From Curtobacterium sp. MCSS17_008 (GTDB taxonomy: Bacteria; Actinomycetota; Actinomycetes; Actinomycetales; Microbacteriaceae): a DNA stretch of 64,000 nucleotides. The position numbers and the translations under genes are program-made. Within the stretch, counting starts at the first letter, position 1. Every line of letters begins with the position of its first letter. The stretch spans positions 222,799 to 286,798 of the forward strand of contig NZ_QKSM01000004.1 of NCBI RefSeq assembly GCF_003234185.1. Direction: 5' to 3'. Shown piece by piece: positions 19,909 to 28,076 of this stretch. The notes under the pieces were generated by a model. That model did no database searches. It had not been told where the DNA came from and saw only the letters and a program-made list of their open reading frames with translations.

Positions 19909-20405
19909 CCGACGACCACCAGAACGGTGCGCGTGACGCCGAGCTCTCGCACGTCCGCGCCGACGGCACCGCACACATGGTCGACGTCTCGGACAAGGAC
20001 GTCACCGCCCGATCCGCCACGGCCACGGCCACGCTGGTGACCCGCACCGACGTGGTGGAGCGGATCCTCGACGGGTCGCTGCCCAAGGGCGAGGTGATCG
20101 GCACCGCCCGGATCGCGGCGCTCATGGCGGTCAAGAAGACGTCGGACCTGGTGCCGCTCTGCCACCCGCTGCCCATCGCCGGGGTCGAGGTGGACATCAC
20201 CGGCGACGACGACCGCGTGCGGATCGAGGTCTCCGTCCGCACGACCTCGCGCACGGGCGTCGAGATGGAGGCCCTGACCGGTGCGAGCGTGGCGGCGCTG
20301 ACCGTGTACGACATGGTGAAGGCCGTCGACCGCACGGCCGTGATCACCGATGTCCGGGTGCTCGAGAAGCACGGCGGGCGTTCGGGGGACTGGAGCAACC
20401 GATGA
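19905..20405 (+). CDS. moaC: Cyclic pyranopterin monophosphate synthase
   Basis: A 166-residue MoaC, acting with MoaA in the first step of molybdenum cofactor synthesis. The conserved core is present: MVDVSDKDVTARSA near 25-38, GTARIAALMAVKKTSDLVPLCHPLPI near 66-92 with the catalytic Lys and His, and GVEMEALTGASVAALTVYDM near 124. ATG at 19905 overlaps the moeA stop codon. The usual MoaC length is about 160, so the gene is complete. Confidence 0.96.
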   Translation: MTDDHQNGARDAELSHVRADGTAHMVDVSDKDVTARSATATATLVTRTDVVERILDGSLPKGEVIGTARIAALMAVKKTSDLVPLCHPLPIAGVEVDITGDDDRVRIEVSVRTTSRTGVEMEALTGASVAALTVYDMVKAVDRTAVITDVRVLEKHGGRSGDWSNR

Positions 20406-20914
20406 CGTCCGAACCCACCAGGGGCCGCGCCGGCGTGGTGGTCGTCTCCACGCAGGCCTCGACCGACCCGACGCTCGACCGCACCGGGCCGGTCATCGCC
20501 GCGTGGCTGCGCGAGCGCGGGTTCGGCGTCGCCGAGCCGACGATCGTGCCGGACGGCGGCCCCATCGCCGAGACGGTGTCCGCCGAGCTCCTCGCCGATG
20601 CGGAGGTCGTGGTCACCACGGGCGGGACGGGCGTGACCCCGACCGACCGCACGCCCGAGGCCGTCGCACCCCTGATCGACCTCGAACTGCCGGGCATCAC
20701 CGAGGAGATCCGCCGCCGCGGACTCGCCGGTGCTGGGCCGACCGCGCTGCTGACCCGCGGGGTCGCGGGCATCGCCGGTGGCCGGACCGTCGTGGTGACC
20801 CTGCCCGGGTCGCGCGGCGGTGTCGCCGACGGGCTCGCGGTGCTGGACGGCGTGCTCGACCACGTGCTCGCCCAGCTGCACGGCGAGGGGCACGCGCCTC
20901 GGAGTGCCTCGTGA
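20402..20914 (+). CDS. MogA/MoaB-family molybdopterin adenylyltransferase
   Basis: A 170-residue protein of the MPT-binding (MoCF_biosynth) fold. The signature VVTTGGTGVTPTDRTPEA (about 63-80) and the VTLPGSRGGVADGL segment near 130 identify the MogA/MoaB group, which adenylylates molybdopterin before MoeA acts. It is in frame-overlap with moaC and moaE. MogA and MoaB cannot be told apart safely from the motifs alone. Confidence 0.92.
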   Translation: MTSEPTRGRAGVVVVSTQASTDPTLDRTGPVIAAWLRERGFGVAEPTIVPDGGPIAETVSAELLADAEVVVTTGGTGVTPTDRTPEAVAPLIDLELPGITEEIRRRGLAGAGPTALLTRGVAGIAGGRTVVVTLPGSRGGVADGLAVLDGVLDHVLAQLHGEGHAPRSAS

Positions 20915-21339
20915 GCGGCGACCGCGTCGTCGTGGCCGACGTGGTGGACCGGGTGATCACGGTCGACGAGGTCTCCGGCGCCGTCACGACCGACCGCGAC
21001 GGTGCCGTCGTGACCTTCGCCGGGGTCGTCCGCGATCACGACGAGGGCAAGGGGGTCACAGCACTCGACTACGAACGGCACCCGAGCGCCGGTGACGTCA
21101 TCGCCGAGGTCGCCCGCTCGGTCGCCGCCGACCATCCCGAGGTCCGCATCGCGGTGCTGCACCGCGTCGGTGCGCTCGGCATCGGGGACGTGGCGCTCGC
21201 CGCAGCCGTCTCGTCGCCGCACCGGGCCGAGGCGTTCGCCGCCTGCGCCGCACTGATCGACCTGGTCAAGGAGCGCACGCCGATCTGGAAGCGCCAGGAG
21301 TTCACCGACGGCACCGACGAGTGGGTCGCCGCGCTGTGA
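20911..21339 (+). CDS. moaE: Molybdopterin synthase catalytic subunit
   Basis: A 142-residue MoaE, the large subunit that inserts sulfur from MoaD-thiocarboxylate into cPMP. Typical elements are GAVVTFAGVVRDHDEG near 30-46, LDYERHPSA, VLHRVGALGIGDVALAAAVSSPHR and the catalytic C-terminal ERTPIWKRQEF with its two key Lys. GTG at 20911 overlaps the upstream stop. The small subunit MoaD is not encoded next to it. Confidence 0.94.
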   Translation: MSGDRVVVADVVDRVITVDEVSGAVTTDRDGAVVTFAGVVRDHDEGKGVTALDYERHPSAGDVIAEVARSVAADHPEVRIAVLHRVGALGIGDVALAAAVSSPHRAEAFAACAALIDLVKERTPIWKRQEFTDGTDEWVAAL

Positions 21340-21986
21340 CGGCCGAGGGGACGGCAGCCGGACACCGGTGGGCACTCGCACAGGAGCGCGCGGAGGCCGT
21401 CCTCGCGGTGGCCGAGTCCACCGACCGCCAGCGATCGATGGGCGCGGTCGCCTGGGTGCTCGGCGGGTCCGCGGCTGCCGTCGCCGTCCTGGTCGCACTG
21501 GGACTCACGTTGCCGCCCGAGGCGCCTGCGAGGTGGGCGGTGTCCGTCAGTGTCGCCGTCGGTGCGGTCGTCCTCCTGATCGTGCAGGTCGTCCGAGGGG
21601 CCGTGGCCCGTCGCCGCGACGGGCTGGCGCCAGCACCGGTGGTCGCGCTGCTGCAGACACGCGAGCGGCACGCGGTCCGGCAGGCGTTCCACGGCCGTCG
21701 CGCCGTCCCGGACGACCGTCGTGTGGTCGTGGACGCCGCGGCCGTGCAGGCAGCGTCGGGAGCGGAACTGGGTTCGTTGTGCGTCACAGCGGTGCTCTGG
21801 GCGAGTGCCGCTGCCGCCGGTGGCACACTCTGGCCGATGTACGTCGCGCTCGCCCTGGTGAACACCGCGGCCATCGTCGTTCCCGCTCTGGACACGCTGG
21901 CGGCGCGACGCTGGTTGTCGCAGCACCCGGCCGCGGGCGAGCAGGCCGGCGACGTCGAGACGGTGCGCCCCGACGTGGGCTCCTGA
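21336..21986 (+). CDS. Membrane protein of unknown function, end of Mo-cofactor operon
   Basis: A 216-residue protein with four hydrophobic segments in two pairs, at about 41-62 and 68-86 and again near 150-192. A basic, Arg-rich loop separates the pairs. GTG at 21336 overlaps the moaE stop codon, so it is translated with the cofactor genes. It resembles no Mo transporter that I know and has no substrate motif. Its place in the operon may be accidental. Confidence 0.65.
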   Translation: MTAEGTAAGHRWALAQERAEAVLAVAESTDRQRSMGAVAWVLGGSAAAVAVLVALGLTLPPEAPARWAVSVSVAVGAVVLLIVQVVRGAVARRRDGLAPAPVVALLQTRERHAVRQAFHGRRAVPDDRRVVVDAAAVQAASGAELGSLCVTAVLWASAAAAGGTLWPMYVALALVNTAAIVVPALDTLAARRWLSQHPAAGEQAGDVETVRPDVGS

Positions 21987-22077
21987 ACGGACCCGCAGGA
22001 GACCGACGCGCGATCGTGACCGCGCCACCCGATCAGGGCATGGTCCGGCGCTCGGCCGATCCATAGACTCCGGAACC

Positions 22078-22476
22078 ATGAGCGTTCTGCTGTACGGCGC
22101 GGGGATCGTGCTGCTCGTCTTCGCCCTGATCGACATCGTCACCCGGGGCGAGGACCAGGTCCGCGGACTCCCGAAGTTCGCGTGGATCCTCATCTGCATC
22201 TTCCTGCCCCTGGTCGGCAGCATCGTGTGGTTCGCCGTCGGGCACGACTGGAGCGCGAACGACCGGAACCACGGCCGCTACATCGAGCCGAACCGCCACG
22301 AGGACCGGTACGCCAGCCTCGGTCACGCCCGCGCGGCGCACGGCGACAAGCGCGTCACCGGTACCGAGCAGGAGCTCGCTGAGCTCGAGCGCGAGATCGA
22401 GTACTGGGAGGCCCAGGCCCGCCTCCGACGTGCCAAGGAGGCGGCTGGCGAGGGCGAGCCGACCCCGGGGAGCTGA
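22078..22476 (+). CDS. PLDc_N-domain membrane protein
   Basis: A 132-residue protein with two transmembrane helices in the pattern of the phospholipase D N-terminal (PLDc_N) module: LIDIVTRGEDQVRGLPKFAW between the helices, then FLPLVGSIVWFAVG. No HKD catalytic motif follows. The C-terminal part is a charged coiled-coil-like helix (TEQELAELEREIEYWEAQ). Proteins of this build are common in actinobacteria, with no firm role. TAGACT lies 8 nt before the ATG. Confidence 0.75.
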   Translation: MSVLLYGAGIVLLVFALIDIVTRGEDQVRGLPKFAWILICIFLPLVGSIVWFAVGHDWSANDRNHGRYIEPNRHEDRYASLGHARAAHGDKRVTGTEQELAELEREIEYWEAQARLRRAKEAAGEGEPTPGS

Positions 22477-22534
22477 GCCGCGCCTCCAGACCGGTGCGGT
22501 CCGACCACGCTCCCGCGCCGCCTACCCTTGTCGG

Positions 22535-24409
22535 GTGGCTCATCTCCTCGGCGCCGAGAACGTGCATCTCGAGTTCCCCACCCGTGTCGTCTTCGACCGG
22601 GTCACCCTCGGCCTCGACGAGGGCGACCGCATCGGCGTCGTCGGGCGCAACGGCGACGGCAAGTCGACGCTCCTCGCACTGCTGGCCCAGCGACTCGAGC
22701 CCGACGACGGTCGGGTCACCCACCGTCGCGGCCTGACGGTCGGGTACCTCGACCAGCGCGACGTCCTGCCGGCGGGGGCGACCGTCGGCAGCATCGTCGT
22801 CGGCGAACTCGCGGAGCACGAGTGGGCGGGCGACCCGAAGATCCGCGACATCATCGGCGGGCTCGTCTCCGACATCCCGTGGGACGCCGTCGTCGACGAC
22901 CTCTCCGGAGGGCAGCGCCGCCGCATCGCGCTCGCGAAGCTGCTCGTCGGCGACTGGGACGTGCTGTTCCTCGACGAGCCGACAAACCACCTCGACGTCG
23001 AGGGCATCCAGTGGCTCGCCGACCACATCAATCGTCGCTGGTCGGCGAACCAGGGCGGCATGGTCGTCGTCACGCACGACCGGTGGTTCCTCGATGCGGT
23101 CTCGACCGACACGTGGGAGGTCCACGACGGCATCGTCGAGCCCTTCGAAGGCGGCTACGCGGCGTACATCCTGCAGCGCGTCGAGCGTGACCGGCAGGCC
23201 GCGGCGAGCGAGCAGCGGCGGCAGAACCTCGCCCGCAAGGAGCTCGCGTGGCTCCGTCGCGGCGCCCCGGCCCGCACGAGCAAGCCGAAGTTCCGCATCG
23301 ACGCCGCGAACGCCCTGATCGACGACGTCCCGCCGATCCGCGACACCGTGGCGCTGTCGCAGATGGCGACCGCACGCCTCGGCAAGGACGTGGTCGACCT
23401 GCTCGACGTCGGCGTGTCCTTCGGCGACGACGTGATCCTGCGCGACGTCGAGTGGCGGATCGCGCCGGGGGAGCGCACGGGGATCCTCGGTCCGAACGGT
23501 GCCGGCAAGTCGACGCTCCTCAACCTGGTCGCCGGCAAGCTCCAGCCGACCACCGGACGTGTCAAGACCGGCAAGACGGTGCAGATCGCCGTGCTCGACC
23601 AGCAGCTCGCCGACCTGCAGCAGTTCGCCGACGACCGCGTCCGCGAGGTCGTCGCCCGCAAGAAGACCTCGTACGTGGCGGACGGCAAGGAGATGACGCC
23701 GTCGCAGCTGCTCGAGCGGCTCGGCTTCACCTCGGAGCAGCTCTCGACGCCCGTCAAGGACCTGTCCGGTGGGCAGAAGCGCCGCCTGCAGCTCATGCTC
23801 ATCCTGCTCGACGAGCCGAACGTGCTCATCCTCGACGAGCCCACGAACGACCTCGACACCGACATGCTCGCCGCGATGGAGGACCTGCTCGACACCTGGC
23901 CGGGCACCCTGCTCGTCGTGTCCCACGACCGGTACCTGCTCGAACGCGTCACCGACCAGCAGTACGCCGTGCTCGGCGGACACCTGCGGCACCTGCCCGG
24001 CGGGGTCGACGAGTACATGCGGCTGCGCGCGTCGGGTTCCGTCCCGCAGACCGCTGCTGCGGCTGCCGCCGCCTCGGCCGGGAGGCCCGACACGGCTCCG
24101 GCAGGCGGATCCGGCGGCAGCGGGGCCGGGTCCGGAGCCGCGGCCGGGCCGTCCGGGTCGGTCGCGTCGGCTGCGCCCTCCTTGAGCGGCGCGGATCGTC
24201 GCGCGGCGGAGAAGGAGATGTCGGCGCTCGACCGGAAGATCGCGAAGGCGGGGCAGGACCGGCAGAAGCTGCTCGACGCGTTCGCGGCGCACGACCAGTC
24301 CGACTACGAGGGGCTCGGTGCCCTGCAGACGCGGCTCGGGGCGCTCGACGCCGAGGTCGAGCAGCTCGAGGAGCGGTGGCTCGAGGTCGCGGAGCAGCTC
24401 GGGGTGTAG
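22535..24409 (+). CDS. ABC-F family ATP-binding protein (duplicated ATPase)
   Basis: A 624-residue soluble protein with two ABC domains and no membrane part. Domain 1 has GRNGDGKST near 37, DLSGGQRRRIALAKLL near 122 and LFLDEPTNHLD. Domain 2 has GPNGAGKST near 319 and DLSGGQKRRLQLM near 409, then LILDEPTNDLD. The interdomain linker (about 215-285) is short and basic. A Gly/Ala/Ser-rich hinge (about 505-550) leads to a C-terminal coiled coil. ABC-F proteins act on ribosomes, in translation regulation or antibiotic protection. This domain plan is close to the Uup type. TACCCT precedes the GTG by 6 nt, so the mRNA may be leaderless. Confidence 0.88.
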   Translation: MAHLLGAENVHLEFPTRVVFDRVTLGLDEGDRIGVVGRNGDGKSTLLALLAQRLEPDDGRVTHRRGLTVGYLDQRDVLPAGATVGSIVVGELAEHEWAGDPKIRDIIGGLVSDIPWDAVVDDLSGGQRRRIALAKLLVGDWDVLFLDEPTNHLDVEGIQWLADHINRRWSANQGGMVVVTHDRWFLDAVSTDTWEVHDGIVEPFEGGYAAYILQRVERDRQAAASEQRRQNLARKELAWLRRGAPARTSKPKFRIDAANALIDDVPPIRDTVALSQMATARLGKDVVDLLDVGVSFGDDVILRDVEWRIAPGERTGILGPNGAGKSTLLNLVAGKLQPTTGRVKTGKTVQIAVLDQQLADLQQFADDRVREVVARKKTSYVADGKEMTPSQLLERLGFTSEQLSTPVKDLSGGQKRRLQLMLILLDEPNVLILDEPTNDLDTDMLAAMEDLLDTWPGTLLVVSHDRYLLERVTDQQYAVLGGHLRHLPGGVDEYMRLRASGSVPQTAAAAAAASAGRPDTAPAGGSGGSGAGSGAAAGPSGSVASAAPSLSGADRRAAEKEMSALDRKIAKAGQDRQKLLDAFAAHDQSDYEGLGALQTRLGALDAEVEQLEERWLEVAEQLGV

Positions 24410-24416
24410 TCGAGCC

Positions 24417-24540
24417 GGGTCGCGGGTCACGGGTCACGGGTCGTCGGCTGTCCCTGGTCGTTCCGGTTCTCGCTCGTCGATCGGTTGCTCGCTCGTTGGT
24501 CGGTTGCTCGCTCGTCGGTCCGGTTGCTCGCTCGTCGATG
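24417..24540. repeat. Two short tandem-repeat arrays after the ABC-F gene
   Basis: From 24417 to 24444 a 7-bp unit GGGTCRC is repeated four times, the last copy ending GT. From 24464 to 24540 four units of 18-20 bp follow, with consensus CGGTTGCTCGCTCGTCGRT; the first unit lacks one base. No spacers, so it is not a CRISPR array. No coding capacity is supported across it. A hairpin begins where it ends. Confidence 0.75.
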
Positions 24541-24588
24541 GAGCAGAAGACGTCGGGTCCGGCTCGTGGACCCGACAGCTACTGCTCC
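24540..24588. terminator. Two-part hairpin between ABC-F and MarR genes
   Basis: GGAGCAG (24540-24546) pairs with CTGCTCC (24582-24588). Inside, GTCGGGTCC (24552-24560) pairs with GGACCCGAC (24568-24576) around a 7-nt loop. The unpaired internal bulges are 5 nt on each side. It may terminate the ABC-F transcript. Confidence 0.5.
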
Positions 24589-24608
24589 ACGAAGCGAGAC
24601 GTACGGGC

Positions 24609-24628
24609 GCGCCTCAGGGGCGAGGCGC
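24609..24628 (-). terminator. Terminator downstream of MarR gene
   Basis: GCGCCTC (24609-24615) pairs with GAGGCGC (24622-24628) around a 6-nt loop. It lies 6 nt past the MarR stop codon on the minus strand and has the GCCTC/GAGGC arms seen at other ends in this window. Confidence 0.6.
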
Positions 24629-24633
24629 CGGCG

Positions 24634-25128
24634 TCAGTCGCCGAGGCCGAGGATGAGCCGGCGGAGCAGCCCGGAGAGCTGCGCCTGCTCGTCGTCGGAC
24701 ACCCCGGACAGGATCGCGCGCTCGGCACGGAGCAGGTCCGCGATCGCTGCGTCCACCGCCGCACGACCGCTCGTCGTCAGCGACACGAGGATCCCCCGAC
24801 CGTCTCGGGGGTCGGTGCGTCGGCTGACGAGCCCGCGCGCCGCGAGCCGGTCGACCCGGTTCGTCATCGTGCCACTCGACACGAGGGTCTGCTGCAGCAG
24901 CGACTTCGGGCTGAGCTCGTACGGCTCGCCCGCCCGCCGCAGCGCCGACAGCACGTCGAACTCCCACGGCTCGACGTCGCTCGCGTCGAACGCCGCCCGT
25001 CGTGCGCGGTCGAGGTGCCGGGCGAGCCGGTCGACGCGGGACAGGACCTCGAGCGGTCCGAAGTCGAGGTCGCCGCGCTCCCGACCCCACGCCGCGACGA
25101 TCCGGTCGACCTCGTCCTGCTGCGGCAT
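24634..25128 (-). CDS. MarR-family transcriptional regulator
   Basis: A 164-residue winged-helix repressor. Helices before the HTH read EVLSRVDRLARHLDRARRAAF. The recognition region is ELSPKSLLQQTLVSSGTMTNRVDRLAARGLV, and the wing is RRTDPRDGRGILVSLT with the conserved Asp-x-Arg. The C-terminal helices provide the dimer interface. ATG at 25128 is directly preceded by GGAGGG and, 6 nt upstream, by AAGAT. That spacing is too tight for normal ribosome binding, so leaderless initiation is possible. No target gene is divergent from it except the tRNA. Confidence 0.85.
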   Translation of the reverse strand: MPQQDEVDRIVAAWGRERGDLDFGPLEVLSRVDRLARHLDRARRAAFDASDVEPWEFDVLSALRRAGEPYELSPKSLLQQTLVSSGTMTNRVDRLAARGLVSRRTDPRDGRGILVSLTTSGRAAVDAAIADLLRAERAILSGVSDDEQAQLSGLLRRLILGLGD

Positions 25129-25208
25129 CCCTCCATCTTGGCCGAAGCCGTGGCGCGCGGCCAACGTCCGGGCCGTGGGAGGATGGACGCGCACCTGCTC
25201 GGGTGCGT

Positions 25209-25280
25209 TCCGCCTTGGTGTAACGGCAGCACGACGGCCTTTGGTGCCGTGAGGTCCGGGTTCGAATCCTGGAGGCGGAG
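25209..25280 (+). tRNA. tRNA-Gln (anticodon TTG)
   Basis: A complete 72-nt cloverleaf. Acceptor arms TCCGCCT (25209-25215) and AGGCGGA (25273-25279) pair fully, with discriminator G25280. The anticodon stem ACGGC/GCCGT encloses the loop CTTTGGT, so the anticodon is TTG. The T arm CCGGG/CCTGG encloses TTCGAAT with one G-U pair. CCA is not encoded. Its 3' end marks the left edge of the sulfatase island. Confidence 0.93.
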
Positions 25281-25577
25281 CCGAGCCGACCCCTGATCGC
25301 TGCTGACGAGCGTCGGGACGGTGATCGTCGTCACGCCGCCGTCGGTCAGGGCGCAAGCGTCGTCGGGGTCGATCCGCTGTCCGTCCGAACGAACGCCTCC
25401 TGCGCCTCCGCCGGGGTCAGGACGGCACTGTGCCCACCGCGCCAAGTGCAGGCGCATCGACATGAGCGTTGACACGAGCATTCGCATTGTGTCATCCTCT
25501 CCACGCCCGACCATGTGACTTGTGTCATCCGGTCGGTGGGCGTGACGACGGCCGTCGCGTCCGAGGAAGGCGACGCG
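25281..25577. other. Intergenic region between tRNA-Gln and the PadR gene
   Basis: About 300 nt without a convincing gene; the open frames here have no start signal or recognisable product. The right half holds the promoter region of the PadR/sulfatase operon, with the repeats described separately. The left half shows nothing distinctive. Confidence 0.6.
25470..25530 (+). promoter_or_regulatory. Candidate PadR operator cluster
   Basis: TGACAC (25470-25475) and GTGTCA (25489-25494) form a perfect inverted repeat. An 11-bp sequence TTGTGTCATCC occurs at 25487-25497 and again at 25520-25530, exactly 33 bp apart, about three helical turns. The second copy overlaps ATGT-N8-TCAT, close to the ATGT-N8-ACAT pattern known for PadR sites. 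TTGACA at 25469 may be a -35 element. The PadR gene starts 48 bp downstream. Confidence 0.5.
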
Positions 25578-26192
25578 ATGAAGCTCGAGAGCATCCTGCT
25601 GGGTGTCCTGGCTCGGCACCCGATGACCGGGTACGACCTGAAGAAGTACCTCGACACCCACGGACGGTTCGTCCGCTCGAACACCCAGATGAGCCAGGTC
25701 TACCGGTCGCTCTCCGCCATGGAGGACCGTGGCTGGGTCACCCACGCGGTCGAGGTCCGTCCGGGGGCCACCGACGCGAAGACCTACCGGGTCACGGACG
25801 AGGGCATCACGGTCTTCCTCGACTGGCTGACCAGCCCGTACCAACCGCCGACCCGCTTCCAGGACCCGGACTTCGCGGCCCGGCTCGCGTTCGCCGGCTT
25901 CATGCGCCGCGAGGAGCTGCTCCGCCTGGTCGACGTCGAGCTGGAGACCCGTCGCGACGAGGTGGCCCGGTACCGCTACCGTGACCGCCGCGAGTCCATC
26001 GAGACCTCGGCCCCCTTCGACGTCGAGCTCGCCGACTTCGTGGGCGAGTGGGCGCACGACACCGGTGCCGCCGCCATGGACGCGCACATCGCCTCGCTCG
26101 AGCGTCTGCGCGCCGCGGTCCTCGACGCACCGGAGGGTGCCGATGCGGCGGACCTCCGCGCACACCTCGGCACCGGGGAGGCGACCCGGTGA
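25578..26192 (+). CDS. PadR-family transcriptional regulator
   Basis: A 204-residue regulator. The winged HTH is at the N-terminus: ESILLGVLARHPMTGYDLKKYL, then NTQMSQVYRSLSAMEDRGWV and the wing TYRVTDEG. The C-terminal half is the helical PadR_C (VirR-like) dimer domain. ATG at 25578 has GAGGAAGG upstream; a longer in-frame start at 25515 lacks a ribosome site and would run through the operator. Its stop overlaps the start of the first sulfatase (GTGA), so it likely controls its own operon through the repeats at 25470-25530. The inducer may be a sulfated compound or its desulfated product. Confidence 0.85.
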   Translation: MKLESILLGVLARHPMTGYDLKKYLDTHGRFVRSNTQMSQVYRSLSAMEDRGWVTHAVEVRPGATDAKTYRVTDEGITVFLDWLTSPYQPPTRFQDPDFAARLAFAGFMRREELLRLVDVELETRRDEVARYRYRDRRESIETSAPFDVELADFVGEWAHDTGAAAMDAHIASLERLRAAVLDAPEGADAADLRAHLGTGEATR

Positions 26193-27952
26193 AGGCGATC
26201 ATGGTCATGTTCGACAGCCTCAACCGTCACATGCTGTCGACGTACAAGGACACCGTCGTCGACGCGCCGAACTTCGCGCGGCTCGCGGAGCGCGCGGTCA
26301 CGTTCGATGCGTTCTACGCCGGCTCGATGCCGTGCATGCCAGCCCGCCGCGAACTCCACACCGGCCGGCACAACTTCCTGCACCGCTCGTGGGGCCCGCT
26401 CGAGCCGTTCGATGACTCGATGCCGCAGATGCTGCGGGACGCGGGTGTCCACACGCACCTGGCGTCTGACCACCCGCACTACTGGGAGGACGGCGGCGCG
26501 ACCTACCACACGCGCTACACGACCTGGGAGTTCTTCCGCGGGCAGGAGGGCGACCCCTGGAAGGGCGTCGTCGCACCGGGGAGCGCCGTCGGGGGAGCGG
26601 CCGGCATGAAACGGCAGGACCAGGTCAACCGGTCCTACATGCCGACCGAGGCCGAGCACACCCAGACCCGCACCGTCGACGCCGGGATCGAGTTCATCGA
26701 CACGAACGCCGCGGCGGACGACTGGTTCCTGCAGCTCGAGCTCTTCGACCCGCACGAGCCGTTCTTCACGCACCAGCTCTACAAGGACAAGTACCCGCAC
26801 GACTACGACGGTCCCGAATTCGACTGGCCCGGCTACCAGAAGGTCACCGAGCCGGAACAGCAGGTCGAGCACGCACGCCTGGAGTACGCGGCGCTGGTGT
26901 CGATGTGCGACAAGTCGCTCGGCCGGGTCCTCGACGCGATGGACGAGCACGGCCTGTGGGAGGACACGATGCTCATCGTGAACACCGACCACGGCTTCCT
27001 GCTCGGCGAGCACGGCTGGTGGGCGAAGTCGGTGCAGCCCTGGTTCAACGAGCTCGTGCACCTGCCGATGTTCATGTGGGACCCGCGGAACGCCGCGCGC
27101 GACACCCGTCGCGGCGACCTCGCACAGACGATCGACATCGCGCCGACCCTGCTGCGCTGGTTCGGGCAGGAGCCGACGGCCGACATGCAGGGTCACGACC
27201 TCGCGCTGCCGACGGCCGATGCGACGCACGCCGGGCACGACGGGGCGCTGTTCGGCATCCACGGCGGCCACGTCAACGTCACCGACGGCCGGTACGTGTA
27301 CATGCGTGGCGCCGTCGACCGGTCGAACGCCCCGCTCGAGGAGTACACGCTCATGCCGACCCACATGCGGTCGCGCTTCGCGGTGTCCGAGCTCACCGAG
27401 TGGGAGCCGTCCGAACCGCTGCCCTTCACGAAGGGCATCCGCACGATGCGCATGCCGGCGACGCCGACCTGGATGAACCCGTGGCAGCACGGCACGCTGC
27501 TGTTCGACCTCGAGACCGACCCCGAGCAGGAGCAGCCGCTCCGTGACGACGACGTCGAACTGCGGATGCTGCGGCTGCTGGCGAAGCGGATGCACGAGTC
27601 CGACGCGCCCCGGAGCCAGTTCGACCGCCTCGGCATCCCGTTCGACGGCGAACCCACCACGGCCCACCTGCTCGTCGCGGAGCAGGCCGGCCGGGCCGCC
27701 GAGGTCGGCGAGCCGCTGCCGCGCCTCGAGGACCTGCCCGCCCAGGACCTCCTCACGATGCCGCTCCTGGAGCTGCTGCAGGTCGACGGCGTCCGCGCCG
27801 TCGTCGAGCGGCACCTGCCCGGGCTCGTGTCGACCGAGCTCGTCTCCGTCCCGTCGCAGGCCACGCTCCTCGGCCTCGCCTCGCTCGCCGTCGTGACCGC
27901 GGAGCAGCTCCGCGCACTCGCGACGGAGCTCGCCGGTCAGCCGGTCGCCTGA
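26189..27952 (+). CDS. Cys-type sulfatase S1 (cytoplasmic)
   Basis: A 587-residue alkaline-phosphatase-superfamily sulfatase that should hydrolyse a sulfate ester after its active-site Cys is converted to formylglycine. The signature is CMPARRELHTG with Cys49. The first metal ligand is in MFDSLNR and the second metal site is TDHGFLLGEHGWW near 270. There is no signal peptide, so it works in the cytoplasm. The C-terminal 130 residues (after about 455) are helical and not part of the standard fold. It is a close paralog of S4 at 36715, sharing HRSWGPLEPFDDS, DHPHYWEDGGATYH and GGHVNVTDGRYVYMR. It is translationally coupled to the PadR gene. The natural substrate is unknown. Confidence 0.88.
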   Translation: MKAIMVMFDSLNRHMLSTYKDTVVDAPNFARLAERAVTFDAFYAGSMPCMPARRELHTGRHNFLHRSWGPLEPFDDSMPQMLRDAGVHTHLASDHPHYWEDGGATYHTRYTTWEFFRGQEGDPWKGVVAPGSAVGGAAGMKRQDQVNRSYMPTEAEHTQTRTVDAGIEFIDTNAAADDWFLQLELFDPHEPFFTHQLYKDKYPHDYDGPEFDWPGYQKVTEPEQQVEHARLEYAALVSMCDKSLGRVLDAMDEHGLWEDTMLIVNTDHGFLLGEHGWWAKSVQPWFNELVHLPMFMWDPRNAARDTRRGDLAQTIDIAPTLLRWFGQEPTADMQGHDLALPTADATHAGHDGALFGIHGGHVNVTDGRYVYMRGAVDRSNAPLEEYTLMPTHMRSRFAVSELTEWEPSEPLPFTKGIRTMRMPATPTWMNPWQHGTLLFDLETDPEQEQPLRDDDVELRMLRLLAKRMHESDAPRSQFDRLGIPFDGEPTTAHLLVAEQAGRAAEVGEPLPRLEDLPAQDLLTMPLLELLQVDGVRAVVERHLPGLVSTELVSVPSQATLLGLASLAVVTAEQLRALATELAGQPVA

Positions 27953-27983
27953 CCGGCGCACGACACCCACCCACAACTTCACC

Positions 27984-28025
27984 GGACGGGAGGCGCGGCA
28001 CCGACCCGCACCGCGCCTCCCGTCC
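27984..28025 (+). terminator. Terminator between sulfatase S1 and MFS gene
   Basis: A perfect 15-bp stem: GGACGGGAGGCGCGG (27984-27998) with CCGCGCCTCCCGTCC (28011-28025) and a 12-nt loop. It is the strongest example of the repeated GGGAGGC/GCCTCCC hairpin. It stands 50 nt before the next gene of the same direction, so it may separate transcripts or attenuate readthrough. Confidence 0.75.
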
Positions 28026-28076
28026 GTCTCCTCACCCGACCCCACTGCCACCTGGCAACGACGACAGGAACCCACC

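Noticed and set aside
24417..24540. Possible CRISPR array
   Set aside because: Units are directly adjacent with no unique spacers, and no cas genes are present.
25515..25577. Longer start for the PadR gene at ATG 25515
   Set aside because: It would encode through the repeat cluster and lacks a ribosome site; the ATG at 25578 has GAGGAAGG and gives the normal PadR N-terminus.
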